NCBI GenBank assembly: GCA_021323555.1
Contig: JAJONP010000115.1
Location: forward strand, 1 to 6,603
DNA from: Gammaproteobacteria bacterium
GTDB lineage: Bacteria; Pseudomonadota; Gammaproteobacteria; DSM-16500
Reading direction: 5' to 3'
DNA length: 6,603 nucleotides
In this document: positions 1 to 6,566 of the stretch, in pieces
Numbering within the stretch: position 1 is the stretch's first letter
Layout: every line of letters starts with the position of its first letter
The notes under the pieces: model-generated
Told to the model about the DNA's origin: nothing
The model's database searches: none
What the model saw: the letters and a program-made list of their open reading frames with translations, nothing else
Program-made: the position numbers and the translations under genes

Positions 1-735
<735 letters not shown>

Positions 736-755
736 TAAATTAGGTTTTATAAAAT

Positions 756-1181
756 ATGATGACCCCGACATTACGGTTAGACATTGTCAGTGCTGAAGAA
801 GCCATTTTTTCTGGCGAAGCAGAAATGGTATTTGTGACTGGGCAAATGGGTGAACTTGGTATTGCCCCTGGGCATACGCCTTTACTCACATCACTCAAGC
901 CAGGCAACATTCGCGCAATATTACCTGGTCAAGCAGAAGAAATTTTTTATATGAAAGGCGGTATGCTAGAAGTACAGCCCTTTATTGTGACCGTATTAGC
1001 AGATACTGTAGTGCGTGCGCATGATATTGATGAAGCATCTGCATTGGAAGCAAAAACACGCGCTGAGCAAATACTCTCTGAGAAAAAATCAGGGATTGAT
1101 TTTGCGAAAGCAACCGCAGAATTATCAGAAGCAATCGCACAAATACGCGCAGTGCAGCGTCTGAAAAAAAGATTAAAGTAA
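756..1181 (+). CDS. atpC: F1F0 ATP synthase subunit epsilon
   Basis: Epsilon is part of the central rotor stalk of F1. In bacteria its C-terminal helices can also inhibit ATP hydrolysis. The 141 residues match the usual length (about 139). The N-terminal beta-sandwich shows the family blocks LDIVSAEEAIFSG (8-20), GELGIAPGHTPLLTSLKPG (32-50), and YMKGGMLEVQP with VTVLADT (65-84). The C-terminal region (about 90-141) is the expected two-helix hairpin, rich in Ala, Glu and Lys, ending in a basic run RLKKRLK. Two ATG codons are adjacent (756 and 759) and either could start. An AGG at 742-744 is the only visible Shine-Dalgarno-like element, and translation may be coupled to atpD 20 bases upstream. 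It is the last gene of the operon, because the next gene is on the opposite strand. Confidence 0.98.
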   Translation: MMTPTLRLDIVSAEEAIFSGEAEMVFVTGQMGELGIAPGHTPLLTSLKPGNIRAILPGQAEEIFYMKGGMLEVQPFIVTVLADTVVRAHDIDEASALEAKTRAEQILSEKKSGIDFAKATAELSEAIAQIRAVQRLKKRLK

Positions 1182-1186
1182 ATAAC

Positions 1187-1252
1187 GTAATAGGTCAGGT
1201 GCCTCCCCTGAGTTGAATAAAAACGGCCAGTTTTGAGGCAAGGTTTTGCGAA
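1187..1252 (+). repeat. Intergenic repeat copy A (REP-like, degenerate)
   Basis: The gap between the convergent atpC and acyP starts with GTAATAGGTCA, then 7 bases, then CCCCT (1187-1209). This same two-part motif occurs twice at the far right of the window. Within it TCAGG (1195-1199) and CCTGA (1207-1211) can pair as a weak hairpin. The second half, TTTTGAGGCAAGG followed by TTGCGAA (1231-1252), resembles TTTGAGCCAAGG followed by TGCGAA in copy B. Homology to the other two copies is imperfect. There is no U-tract, so it is not a clear terminator for the ATP operon, although it could serve as one for either gene. Confidence 0.45.
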
Positions 1253-1498
1253 TTATTTAATAGAAAAAAAATCATGCTCTTCTGATGGGATTTCTTCATA
1301 ACTGACAGAATCTACTTTGGCTAATGCAGGGCCTTTTTGTAGCCAAGCATAGAATTGCATAACTTTTGTTTTTTCTCCTGAAGCCAGCACTTCGACACGT
1401 CCATCAGGCAAATTACGTACCCATCCCGTAACACCGTATGCTATCGCTTGTTTTTGTGCAGAAGAGCGGAACCATACGCCCTGGACGCGTCCAGTCAC
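1253..1498 (-). CDS. acyP: Acylphosphatase, apparently frameshifted near its N terminus
   Basis: Acylphosphatase hydrolyses the carboxyl-phosphate bond of acyl phosphates in the cytoplasm. The active-site loop GRVQGVWFR (residues 3-11 of this frame) with its phosphate-binding Arg, and GWVRNLPDGRVEV with the catalytic Asn, are both intact. The frame listed opens at a GTG (1496-1498) and gives 81 residues, shorter than the usual 90-92, and lacks the first beta strand. An in-frame stop at 1514-1516 prevents a longer conventional start. Another frame starts at an ATG at 1530-1532, 8 bases after AAGAG, and encodes MIPDKLSIHCF. Removing one T from the five-T run at 1499-1503 joins it to VTGRVQG and gives exactly 92 residues. 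The gene is therefore either slightly broken, read by slippage, affected by a sequencing error, or started at the GTG or a rare ATT (1505-1507). The family assignment is secure; the start is not. Confidence 0.88.
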   Translation of the reverse strand: MTGRVQGVWFRSSAQKQAIAYGVTGWVRNLPDGRVEVLASGEKTKVMQFYAWLQKGPALAKVDSVSYEEIPSEEHDFFSIK

Positions 1499-1513
1499 AA
1501 AAACAATGTATGC

Positions 1514-1542
1514 TTAATTTATCTGGAATCATTTTTTATACT
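1514..1542 (+). promoter_or_regulatory. Putative promoter for the LpxL-type acyltransferase
   Basis: TTAATT (1514-1519), a 17-base spacer and TATACT (1537-1542) precede the gene at 1596. The same layout, GCTT at the left edge and TATACT at the same offset, occurs before the next two genes on this strand, which raises confidence. The -35 box is poor. The element would overlap the first codons of acyP if that gene starts at 1532, so the divergent genes would have interleaved promoters. Confidence 0.4.
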
Positions 1543-1563
1543 CTTATTTTATATTTTTAGTAT

Positions 1564-1569
1564 ATTATA
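1564..1569 (-). promoter_or_regulatory. Putative -10 box for acyP
   Basis: On the minus strand these bases read TATAAT, a perfect -10 hexamer. It lies about 32 bases before the ATG at 1530-1532, so transcription would start near 1557 and leave a leader of about 25 bases containing the AAGAG ribosome binding site. No good -35 hexamer is visible at 16-18 bases (the region reads AATGATC), and the surrounding DNA is very AT-rich, so a chance match is possible. Confidence 0.35.
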
Positions 1570-1595
1570 AGAAAATTAAGAATATAGATCATTCT

Positions 1596-2522
1596 ATGGA
1601 AAAAACAAAAAAAAATTTAGTATTTTTTAATTCACTTTATTGGCCACTTTATTGGCCAGCTTGGTGTGGGTTAGGCGTATTGTGGCTTATCACTCGACTG
1701 CCTTATCATTGGCAAATTAAAATTGGAAGCTTGCTAGGAAAAATTTTATATCTTTTTCCAACTAAATTAAAACATATAACAGCCATTAATTTAAAACTTT
1801 GTTTCCCAGAATTCACTGATTCACAACGTGATTTACTCGCTCGAAAGAATTTTTCTTCTTTAGGTATTGGATTAATCGAAGCTGCAATGGCATGGTGGCT
1901 GCCTGATAATAAAATTCATAGTTTATATAAAATATATGGCCTCGAATATGCTGAAAAAGCCTTTGCCAAAGGTCGCGGAATTATTTTAATTGGGTCGCAT
2001 TTTACTTGTTTGGAGCTTGTCGGCCGCTTAATTCAAAAGCATTATTCATTTGCTGTGATGTATCGTCCGCATAAAAAAGCGTTAATTTCATTTATTCATG
2101 AGCGGTTTCGTAAAAAATATTATGTGCATTACATCTCACGTAATCGTATACGGGGATTATTGCAAGCGCTAAAAAACAATATGGCTATTTGGTATGCGTA
2201 TGATATTGACCCAGGTGAAAAACATAGCGTGTTTGCGCCTTTTTTCGGGATATCAACGGCTTCATTAACGTCTGCGTCTCGTATTGTTCATCTTAGTCAC
2301 GCTACAGTCATTCCTATCAGCTTTTGTCGACGTGAAGACAATACAGGTTATGATGTAATGCTATCGCCACCCTTGGAAAATTTTCCCTCTGATAATCCAG
2401 TAGCAGATGCAACGCGTTTAAATGCTATTTTAGAAGAAGCCATTCGTAATAACCCAGAGCAATATGTATGGCAATATAAGCGTTTTAAGACAAGACCGGC
2501 AGGGGAAAAGCGGTTTTATTAG
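1596..2522 (+). CDS. lpxL: Lipid A biosynthesis lauroyl/myristoyl acyltransferase, LpxL/HtrB family
   Basis: Members of this family add the secondary fatty acyl chain to lipid A precursors at the cytoplasmic face of the inner membrane, using acyl-ACP. The 308 residues are typical in length. An N-terminal hydrophobic segment rich in Trp and Tyr (about 15-35) is the expected membrane anchor. The catalytic HX4E pair is seen as H135...E140 in GSHFTCLELVGR. MYRPHKK (155-161), YDIDPGEKHSVFAPFFG (202-218), the block ending VIPISF (238-243), and the C-terminal PEQYVWQYKRFKTRP (287-301) are all family landmarks. The ATG at 1596 is chosen because the protein then begins just before the membrane segment; its ribosome binding site is weak. 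The gene stands alone, divergent from acyP. The sequence does not say whether it is LpxL, LpxM or LpxP; LpxL is the closest by feel, and the acyl chain preference is unknown. Confidence 0.93.
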   Translation: MEKTKKNLVFFNSLYWPLYWPAWCGLGVLWLITRLPYHWQIKIGSLLGKILYLFPTKLKHITAINLKLCFPEFTDSQRDLLARKNFSSLGIGLIEAAMAWWLPDNKIHSLYKIYGLEYAEKAFAKGRGIILIGSHFTCLELVGRLIQKHYSFAVMYRPHKKALISFIHERFRKKYYVHYISRNRIRGLLQALKNNMAIWYAYDIDPGEKHSVFAPFFGISTASLTSASRIVHLSHATVIPISFCRREDNTGYDVMLSPPLENFPSDNPVADATRLNAILEEAIRNNPEQYVWQYKRFKTRPAGEKRFY

Positions 2523-2576
2523 TTAAAACGCCTATTGATATAATTTCTCTATTCGATTCAGTAATCACTTTCTCGC

Positions 2577-2605
2577 TTCTGTTTAGATTTTCAAAGCAGT
2601 ATACT
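2577..2605 (+). promoter_or_regulatory. Putative promoter for the FMN reductase gene
   Basis: TTCTGT, 17 bases, then TATACT (2600-2605), 28 bases before the start codon. The 31 bases from 2575 to 2605 match those from 3196 to 3226, before gcvH, at 25 positions without gaps. The -10 box is strong and the -35 box is weak. Confidence 0.5.
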
Positions 2606-2620
2606 GAGTGCTTCATCAGG

Positions 2621-2626
2621 AAGGAG
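2621..2626 (+). promoter_or_regulatory. Strong Shine-Dalgarno site AAGGAG
   Basis: AAGGAG lies 7 bases before the ATG at 2634, an almost ideal ribosome binding site. It is the strongest in the window and fixes the start of the FMN reductase gene, suggesting efficient translation. Confidence 0.85.
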
Positions 2627-2633
2627 ATCTGCC

Positions 2634-3188
2634 ATGTTGCAAGTCGCTGTGATCGTAGGGAGTTTACGCAAAGATTCATTTAATCGAAAATTGGCTTATG
2701 CGTTGGACAAGCTTAAACATCCCAAGCTACAGTTTTCTTATAGTAAAATAGATACTATTCCACTCTATAATCAAGATCTCGATAATAATCTGCCTGTCTC
2801 AGTGGTTAAGCTTAAACAAGATGTTGCGGATGCAGATGCCGTTTTATTTGTGACGCCCGAATATAATCGTTCTATTCCTGGCGTATTAAAAAATGTTATT
2901 GATTGGGGAACAAGGCCATATGGTAAAAATGTGTGGGCGAGAAAACCGATAGCTATTGTGGGAACGAGCCCGGGTGCGATTGGAACTGCGGTTGCACAAT
3001 CTCATTTGCGTAGCATCATGGTCTCACTGGATGCTATAGTGATTGGCCAACCTGAAATTTATTTGGTTTATAAAGAAGGAATGATTGACGAAAATTTTAT
3101 TGTCATCGAAGAAAACACACGGAATTTTCTACAAAAATTCCTCGATCAATTTTCAACAAGAATTGAAAAACATAAGCTAAATCAGTAA
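2634..3188 (+). CDS. NAD(P)H-dependent FMN reductase / quinone (chromate) reductase family flavoprotein
   Basis: A 184-residue flavodoxin-like protein of the NADPH-dependent FMN reductase family (YieF/ChrR-type). Characterised members bind FMN and reduce quinones, chromate and other acceptors with NAD(P)H, usually as soluble tetramers. The N-terminal phosphate-binding loop is GSLRKDSFNRKLA (9-21). The second signature, TPEYNRSIPGVLKNVIDW (74-91), is the flavin-contacting segment. KPIAIVGTSPGAIGTAVAQSHLR (104-126) and QPEIY (139-143) complete the family pattern. The strong ribosome binding site at 2621-2626 and a promoter-like element settle the start. A similar promoter precedes gcvH 74 bases downstream, so the two genes may be expressed separately. 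No neighbouring gene indicates the physiological acceptor. A role in guarding against quinone or oxidative stress is an inference from the family. Confidence 0.92.
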   Translation: MLQVAVIVGSLRKDSFNRKLAYALDKLKHPKLQFSYSKIDTIPLYNQDLDNNLPVSVVKLKQDVADADAVLFVTPEYNRSIPGVLKNVIDWGTRPYGKNVWARKPIAIVGTSPGAIGTAVAQSHLRSIMVSLDAIVIGQPEIYLVYKEGMIDENFIVIEENTRNFLQKFLDQFSTRIEKHKLNQ

Positions 3189-3197
3189 TGTTCATGC

Positions 3198-3226
3198 TTC
3201 TGTTTTTATTTTTAAAACGCTATACT
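3198..3226 (+). promoter_or_regulatory. Putative promoter for gcvH
   Basis: TTCTGT, 17 bases, then TATACT (3221-3226), 36 bases before the gcvH ATG. It is nearly a copy of the element before the FMN reductase (25 of 31 positions from the GC just upstream of the -35 to the end of the -10). The -10 hexamer is good; the -35 is weak. Confidence 0.5.
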
Positions 3227-3262
3227 CCTTTTTCAGTGGGATAAAATCGTGGATATTAAAAA

Positions 3263-3652
3263 ATGAATAGTGTGCCAAAATCGCTGCTGTATTCAAAAAC
3301 ACATGAATGGGTGCGTGAAGATGATGATATGCTCACAGTGGGCATTACCGATCACGCTCAAACCATGTTAGGTGATTTAGTCTATGTCGAGTTACCAGAA
3401 CCTGAAAGTCACTTAGAGCTGGGTCAAGAATGCGCCGTACTTGAGTCGGTTAAAGCAGCAGCAGATATTTATTCGCCTGTCTCAGGCGAAATCATTGAGA
3501 TTAATGAAGCGCTCTTTGATACGCCGCAACTGATTAATGAAGATCCTTATGGAAAAGGTTGGCTATTTCGAGTGCGTCCTTTTGAAGGGGATGCGCTTCA
3601 TCTATTAAATGCAGATCAATATATTAAACAAGTGGTATCAGAAGCGCATTAA
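3263..3652 (+). CDS. gcvH: Glycine cleavage system H protein (lipoyl carrier)
   Basis: GcvH carries the lipoyl arm that shuttles the aminomethyl group between the P, T and L proteins during glycine breakdown. In many bacteria it also serves as a lipoate carrier. The 129 residues match the usual length. The lipoylation site is K64 in ESVKAAADIYSPVSGEI (61-77). KTHEWVR (12-18), GITDHAQTMLGDLVYVELPE (27-46), and NEDPYGKGWLFRV (92-104) are standard family blocks. The ATG at 3263 gives the canonical N terminus; a GTG at 3249 in another frame closes immediately. Its ribosome binding site is weak (GTGGAT upstream). The usual partners gcvT and gcvP are not next to it: the gene on its left is the FMN reductase and the one on its right is convergent. 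They may lie elsewhere in the genome. Confidence 0.97.
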   Translation: MNSVPKSLLYSKTHEWVREDDDMLTVGITDHAQTMLGDLVYVELPEPESHLELGQECAVLESVKAAADIYSPVSGEIIEINEALFDTPQLINEDPYGKGWLFRVRPFEGDALHLLNADQYIKQVVSEAH

Positions 3653-3686
3653 TAGGAGTTTGGGAGACGAGACAAAAATTATCGTA

Positions 3687-3759
3687 TGTTCACGGGGCTT
3701 TTGAGTATGCAAAAAAAGTTCGGATTTGAGCCAAGGCCATGCGAAAATTTTATAAAAAT
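3687..3759 (+). repeat. Intergenic repeat copy B
   Basis: In the gap between the convergent gcvH and the porin gene, a stretch begins with TGTTCACG (3687-3694) and ends with TGCGAAAATTTTATAAAAAT (3740-3759). Copy C at 6441-6503 has the same 8 bases at its start and the same 20 bases at its end. Between them lie alignable blocks (CTTT, GCAAA, AGT/GTC, ATTTG, CCAA) separated by small gaps. B is 73 bases long and C is 63. Neither copy has an open frame. No terminator hairpin with a T-tract is evident in this gap. Confidence 0.7.
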
Positions 3760-3777
3760 AGCGCAGCATACAAATTA

Positions 3778-5094
3778 TCAAAAATAAAAAGTTAACTTTC
3801 CAGCGATAGTATTGTTCGCAGGGCCTGGTAATGAATTAAAATTTCCTGCACTAGAAATTTGAGCATAATTGACATTATGTTGATATTGGACGCTCATAAT
3901 GATATTTTTCCAAGGTGAAATATTATAAGTGACTGTATAGCGTTTCGCAGGTAGTCCTAATGCAGCCGACTGTTTAGTCGCTCCATAACCTGCTGCTAGC
4001 GAAGAAGGTTTATTGTTAAATGCAGTAAATTCATAAGCCGCTTCAAGGTTGAACGCAGCAGGCAGAGCACCATGAAAATTATAATTCAAAGCAGATGGGT
4101 TAAAAGGATGCAACGCCTGGGTATATTCTGTGATGAAATAAATATTTTTAATGCCTATACGAGCGTGATAATCCATGCCGGGCATCTGTGTTTTACGGAA
4201 GTTGGGTAAAACAGATTGTAATGCTTGTGCTTCTACCATATTTTGGATCCAGTCCATTCCTATATCAGCAGTGTAAGATGTTCCTGTCGAGGTATAGCCG
4301 ATGGTTGAGCCATACATGAGTTTACTAGTATTAAAAGAAAAGATACTTAAATAAGGGCCTTTATCGCCTGGATGTTGATAGCCTATAAGCAGGCTATTTT
4401 CTTTTATTTTACCGAGTGATTGAGCAATAGAACCATTGATCATATAACTATAATATTGACCAAAAGGCACAAAGCGCTTGCCTAGCGTTAGATAAAGAGG
4501 CAAAGTGTTCAAGTCTCCTACTGTAATAAAAGCCCTGTCAAGATAGACATAAGGTCGTGATGCCAGCTGGTTAGCATTGACTGTTTGATTAGAAGTAAAA
4601 TCGATAAAGCCAGTGATCCACCGTATATGACTCGAAAAATCCAACTCAGCATTATTTTGATTAAATACCCAATCTCGTAGTTGATCATTGACTAGATTAG
4701 CTGCGGGTTGTAGTGAAAATATGCCACTTATCTCTAGCAATGGGGGTGGCGGTCCTATCTTACTTATATTTTCTAGTTTTTGCCATTGCAGTAAAATCTG
4801 GGCATCTTGATTATAAAAAGGAATTAAAACAAGAGCTCTGCTATCGATACCTAAATAAGGTGCTATGGAAATCCAACAGCCAGGCGTACCATAGAGACAG
4901 CTAGAATTAAGTTTTGCTTTGGTTTCAGCCTGGCTGGATGAGATAGGGGTTTCTTCGATTTGAGCATATGAATGTTTGTTTGTACTTAACCTACTTGCAC
5001 CTGTGGCATTTTGGTTAGTAGAAGGCGCTGCGAATGATATGAAGCTATAGCTAGCCGCGATGATAAAATAAATGATGAATAAAATAATTTTCAT
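3778..5094 (-). CDS. Outer membrane beta-barrel protein, LbtU-like siderophore porin family
   Basis: A predicted exported outer membrane protein of 438 residues. A signal peptide MKIILFIIYFIIAASYSFISFA (1-22) ends in an SFA-A cleavage site. The mature part has a polar Ser/Thr/Asn-rich lead (23-65), a segment with two cysteines CLYGTPGCW (66-74), a PPPP stretch (115-118), and then alternating amphipathic strands. The conserved-looking LPLYLTLGKRFVPFGQYYSYM (198-218) resembles LbtU, the Legionella legiobactin receptor that is porin-like and not TonB-dependent in design. The final residue is Phe in KLTFYF, the usual barrel-assembly signal. The start at 5092-5094 is set by GAAGGGAG six bases upstream. 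A longer in-frame start at 5169 is rejected because its ATG falls inside the -10 box of a good promoter. No siderophore synthesis or transport genes adjoin it, so the ligand is unknown. The barrel and export are well supported; the LbtU assignment is from recollection of family sequence. Confidence 0.75.
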   Translation of the reverse strand: MKIILFIIYFIIAASYSFISFAAPSTNQNATGASRLSTNKHSYAQIEETPISSSQAETKAKLNSSCLYGTPGCWISIAPYLGIDSRALVLIPFYNQDAQILLQWQKLENISKIGPPPPLLEISGIFSLQPAANLVNDQLRDWVFNQNNAELDFSSHIRWITGFIDFTSNQTVNANQLASRPYVYLDRAFITVGDLNTLPLYLTLGKRFVPFGQYYSYMINGSIAQSLGKIKENSLLIGYQHPGDKGPYLSIFSFNTSKLMYGSTIGYTSTGTSYTADIGMDWIQNMVEAQALQSVLPNFRKTQMPGMDYHARIGIKNIYFITEYTQALHPFNPSALNYNFHGALPAAFNLEAAYEFTAFNNKPSSLAAGYGATKQSAALGLPAKRYTVTYNISPWKNIIMSVQYQHNVNYAQISSAGNFNSLPGPANNTIAGKLTFYF

Positions 5095-5100
5095 GATTTT

Positions 5101-5108
5101 CTCCCTTC
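5101..5108 (-). promoter_or_regulatory. Shine-Dalgarno site that fixes the porin start
   Basis: The minus strand reads GAAGGGAG, 6 bases before the ATG at 5092-5094. The protein then begins directly with a standard signal peptide, so this start is preferred over the upstream ATG at 5169. Confidence 0.8.
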
Positions 5109-5164
5109 GGATATGAGTTAATCTTAGGGATGTTTTAAAAATTAATTTATGTCGGATCAATAAA

Positions 5165-5193
5165 ATCATAACCCGTTAAAAATAATTTTTCAA
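5165..5193 (-). promoter_or_regulatory. Sigma-70-type promoter for the porin gene
   Basis: On the minus strand TTGAAA (5188-5193), a 17-base spacer and TATGAT (5165-5170) form the best promoter in the window. The transcript would start near 5158 and carry a leader of roughly 60 bases before the ATG at 5094. I looked for a Fur box, as might be expected for an iron-uptake porin, and saw no convincing 19-base palindrome. Confidence 0.6.
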
Positions 5194-5260
5194 TGCATAA
5201 AAGATAAGCGTCTTAATCATTTATTTTCTATGATATTCTTTAATAAAAATCTTAATTAAT

Positions 5261-5267
5261 AGGAAGG
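5261..5267 (+). promoter_or_regulatory. Shine-Dalgarno site AGGAAGG
   Basis: A purine-rich AGGAAGG stands 3 bases before the ATG at 5271 (4 if only AGGAAG pairs). The spacing is short but workable. It supports this start, which places the membrane anchor at the very N terminus. Confidence 0.65.
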
Positions 5268-5270
5268 AAG

Positions 5271-6338
5271 ATGCAGATAAAAAGAACCATTTTTTTTACC
5301 ATGCTAATCACCATTATTCTTCTTATAAGTGCTCGCTGCGCTTTGCCTAGCATACTGCGGTATTTTGCAGAAAAAAAATTAAATGAAATACCAGGATATA
5401 AAACTCAAATTGAATCTGTGAGTGTGCATTTATACCGAGGAAGCTATCAAATTAATCAGGTGAGACTTTCCAAGATAACTGCCAATTTGCCAGTGCCCTT
5501 TTTCTCTGCTGACGTTGTGGATTTTCAAGTGCAGTGGAAAGCGCTTTTACAGGGTCGTTTAGTGGCACAAGTCAAGCTTGTGCATCCTGTTATCCATTTT
5601 GTCATAGATCCTGCAGGCAAAAATGAACAACTGACTATTGACGATCAATGGCGGACGATAGTTACTCAATTATTCCCTTTACCTTTTAATTATCTCACTA
5701 TCTTAAATGGCGCAGCGTATTTTCAATCTTATAACAGCAAACCGCCTTTTGAGCTGCATATTCAGAAAATTCAGGCAACTTTAGATAATTTAAATAAAGT
5801 CAGTGGTGTTTCCAATAGTTTATTTGCTCACCTAAAAGCGGAAGGAATAGCCATGGAGACTGCTACTGTCACATTCAACATGCAATTTAATCCTTTTGCC
5901 CTTCAACCTACTTTCTTATTAAAAGCCTCAGTAGATAACATGAATATTCAGAAAGCGAATCATTTTTTGCAGCATTATACTAAAATAAAAGTGAGCAATG
6001 GTTTATTTAGTTTATATATTGAAGCTGCTGCGGCTAAAGGAAAAATTAAAGGATATGCCAAGCCTTTATTTAAAAAATTAGAAATCATCAACCCAGCTAA
6101 AAAAGCTTCTCCTGTTGAGTATCTTTATAAAGAAGCAGTTCAATTCATTGTAAAAGTTCTAGAAAATCCTAAACATAAAACTGTCGCTACGAAAGTCAAA
6201 ATTATGGGAAATATTAACCATCCCAACACGCATTTATTTTCCATTATTGGTTATTTATTAAGGCATGCATTTATTCAAGCATTGCTACCCGGGATTGACC
6301 ATTCAATACAAATGAAGGATGTCATGGTAGATATGTAA
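5271..6338 (+). CDS. DUF748 / AsmA-like inner-membrane-anchored periplasmic protein
   Basis: A 355-residue protein with one N-terminal membrane helix (about 7-25), then a long, probably periplasmic beta-rich region. The opening, LPSILRYFAEKKLNEIPGYKTQIESVSVHLYRGSYQINQVRLSK (25-68), followed by PVPFFSADVVDFQVQWKALLQGRLVAQVKLVHP (74-106), is the pattern of DUF748 proteins, which belong to the wider AsmA-like group. The C terminus, GYAKPLFKKLEI (261-272) and LRHAFIQALLPGID (330-343), also fits. AsmA-like proteins are thought to help move phospholipids or influence outer membrane assembly; the exact job of this family is not established. The Cys at residue 23 is preceded by Arg, so it is not a lipobox. 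It is divergent from the porin gene and separated by 176 bases. A TATGAT (5229-5234) may be its -10, but no matching -35 is seen. Confidence 0.82.
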   Translation: MQIKRTIFFTMLITIILLISARCALPSILRYFAEKKLNEIPGYKTQIESVSVHLYRGSYQINQVRLSKITANLPVPFFSADVVDFQVQWKALLQGRLVAQVKLVHPVIHFVIDPAGKNEQLTIDDQWRTIVTQLFPLPFNYLTILNGAAYFQSYNSKPPFELHIQKIQATLDNLNKVSGVSNSLFAHLKAEGIAMETATVTFNMQFNPFALQPTFLLKASVDNMNIQKANHFLQHYTKIKVSNGLFSLYIEAAAAKGKIKGYAKPLFKKLEIINPAKKASPVEYLYKEAVQFIVKVLENPKHKTVATKVKIMGNINHPNTHLFSIIGYLLRHAFIQALLPGIDHSIQMKDVMVDM

Positions 6339-6378
6339 ATTTTTCAGAAAAGTTAATTTCGGTTTTTTAATCCCGCGA

Positions 6379-6523
6379 ACAGGGGTTAAATTGCTGACCT
6401 ATTACAGCGCATTTTCGAGAACGTTCATTTAATTGGTAAGTGTTCACGCTTTAATAGGCAAAGTCCGTATTTGGCCAATCTCGTGCGAAAATTTTATAAA
6501 AATGGTAACAGGTCACCCCTATT
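6379..6523 (+). repeat. Intergenic repeat copy C with inverted terminal motifs (MITE/REP-like)
   Basis: The left edge, read on the minus strand, is GTAATAGGTCA, 9 bases, then CCCCTGTT (6379-6405). The right edge, read on the plus strand, is GTAACAGGTCA followed directly by CCCCTATT (6505-6523). The two edges are therefore inverted copies of one motif. Between them lies the core shared with copy B: TGTTCACG at 6441-6448 through TGCGAAAATTTTATAAAAAT at 6484-6503. No protein is encoded. It resembles a small non-autonomous element or a REP-type cluster; target-site duplications are not evident. Confidence 0.6.
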
Positions 6524-6554
6524 AAAAATTTTTCTTGAAAAATTTTTAATAGGG
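6517..6554. repeat. Perfect 38-base palindrome (18-base arms, TT centre)
   Basis: The left arm CCCTATTAAAAATTTTTC (6517-6534) and the right arm GAAAAATTTTTAATAGGG (6537-6554) are exact reverse complements around TT. The left arm overlaps the CCCCTATT end of repeat copy C. The stem is mostly A-T with a short G-C clamp at its base, unlike a standard terminator, though it could form a hairpin in RNA and stop transcription from either side. No clean T-run follows on the plus strand immediately after the arm. Confidence 0.8.
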
Positions 6555-6566
6555 TATATATTTTTC

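Noticed and set aside
1195..1235. Rho-independent terminator between atpC and acyP
   Set aside because: The candidate stems (TCAGG/CCTGA and AAAAC/GTTTT) are only five base pairs and lack a proper T-tract, so they are treated as part of repeat copy A.
2485..2679. 64-residue minus-strand open frame spanning the gap before the FMN reductase
   Set aside because: It overlaps two well-supported genes and their promoter region, and its sequence resembles no known protein.
4713..4904. 63-residue plus-strand open frame with a hydrophobic N terminus inside the porin gene
   Set aside because: It is fully antisense to the porin coding sequence. The hydrophobic look comes from the complement of its codons, and no ribosome binding site is seen.
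5095..5169. Longer in-frame start for the porin, adding 25 residues from 5169
   Set aside because: Its ATG lies within the TATGAT -10 box, it has no ribosome binding site, and the added residues would bury a textbook signal peptide that has GAAGGGAG 6 bases upstream.
5196..5230. Possible Fur box in the porin/DUF748 intergenic region (GATAAG...CTTAATCATT)
   Set aside because: It is only loosely like the 19-base consensus and is poorly symmetric. In AT-rich DNA such matches are expected by chance.
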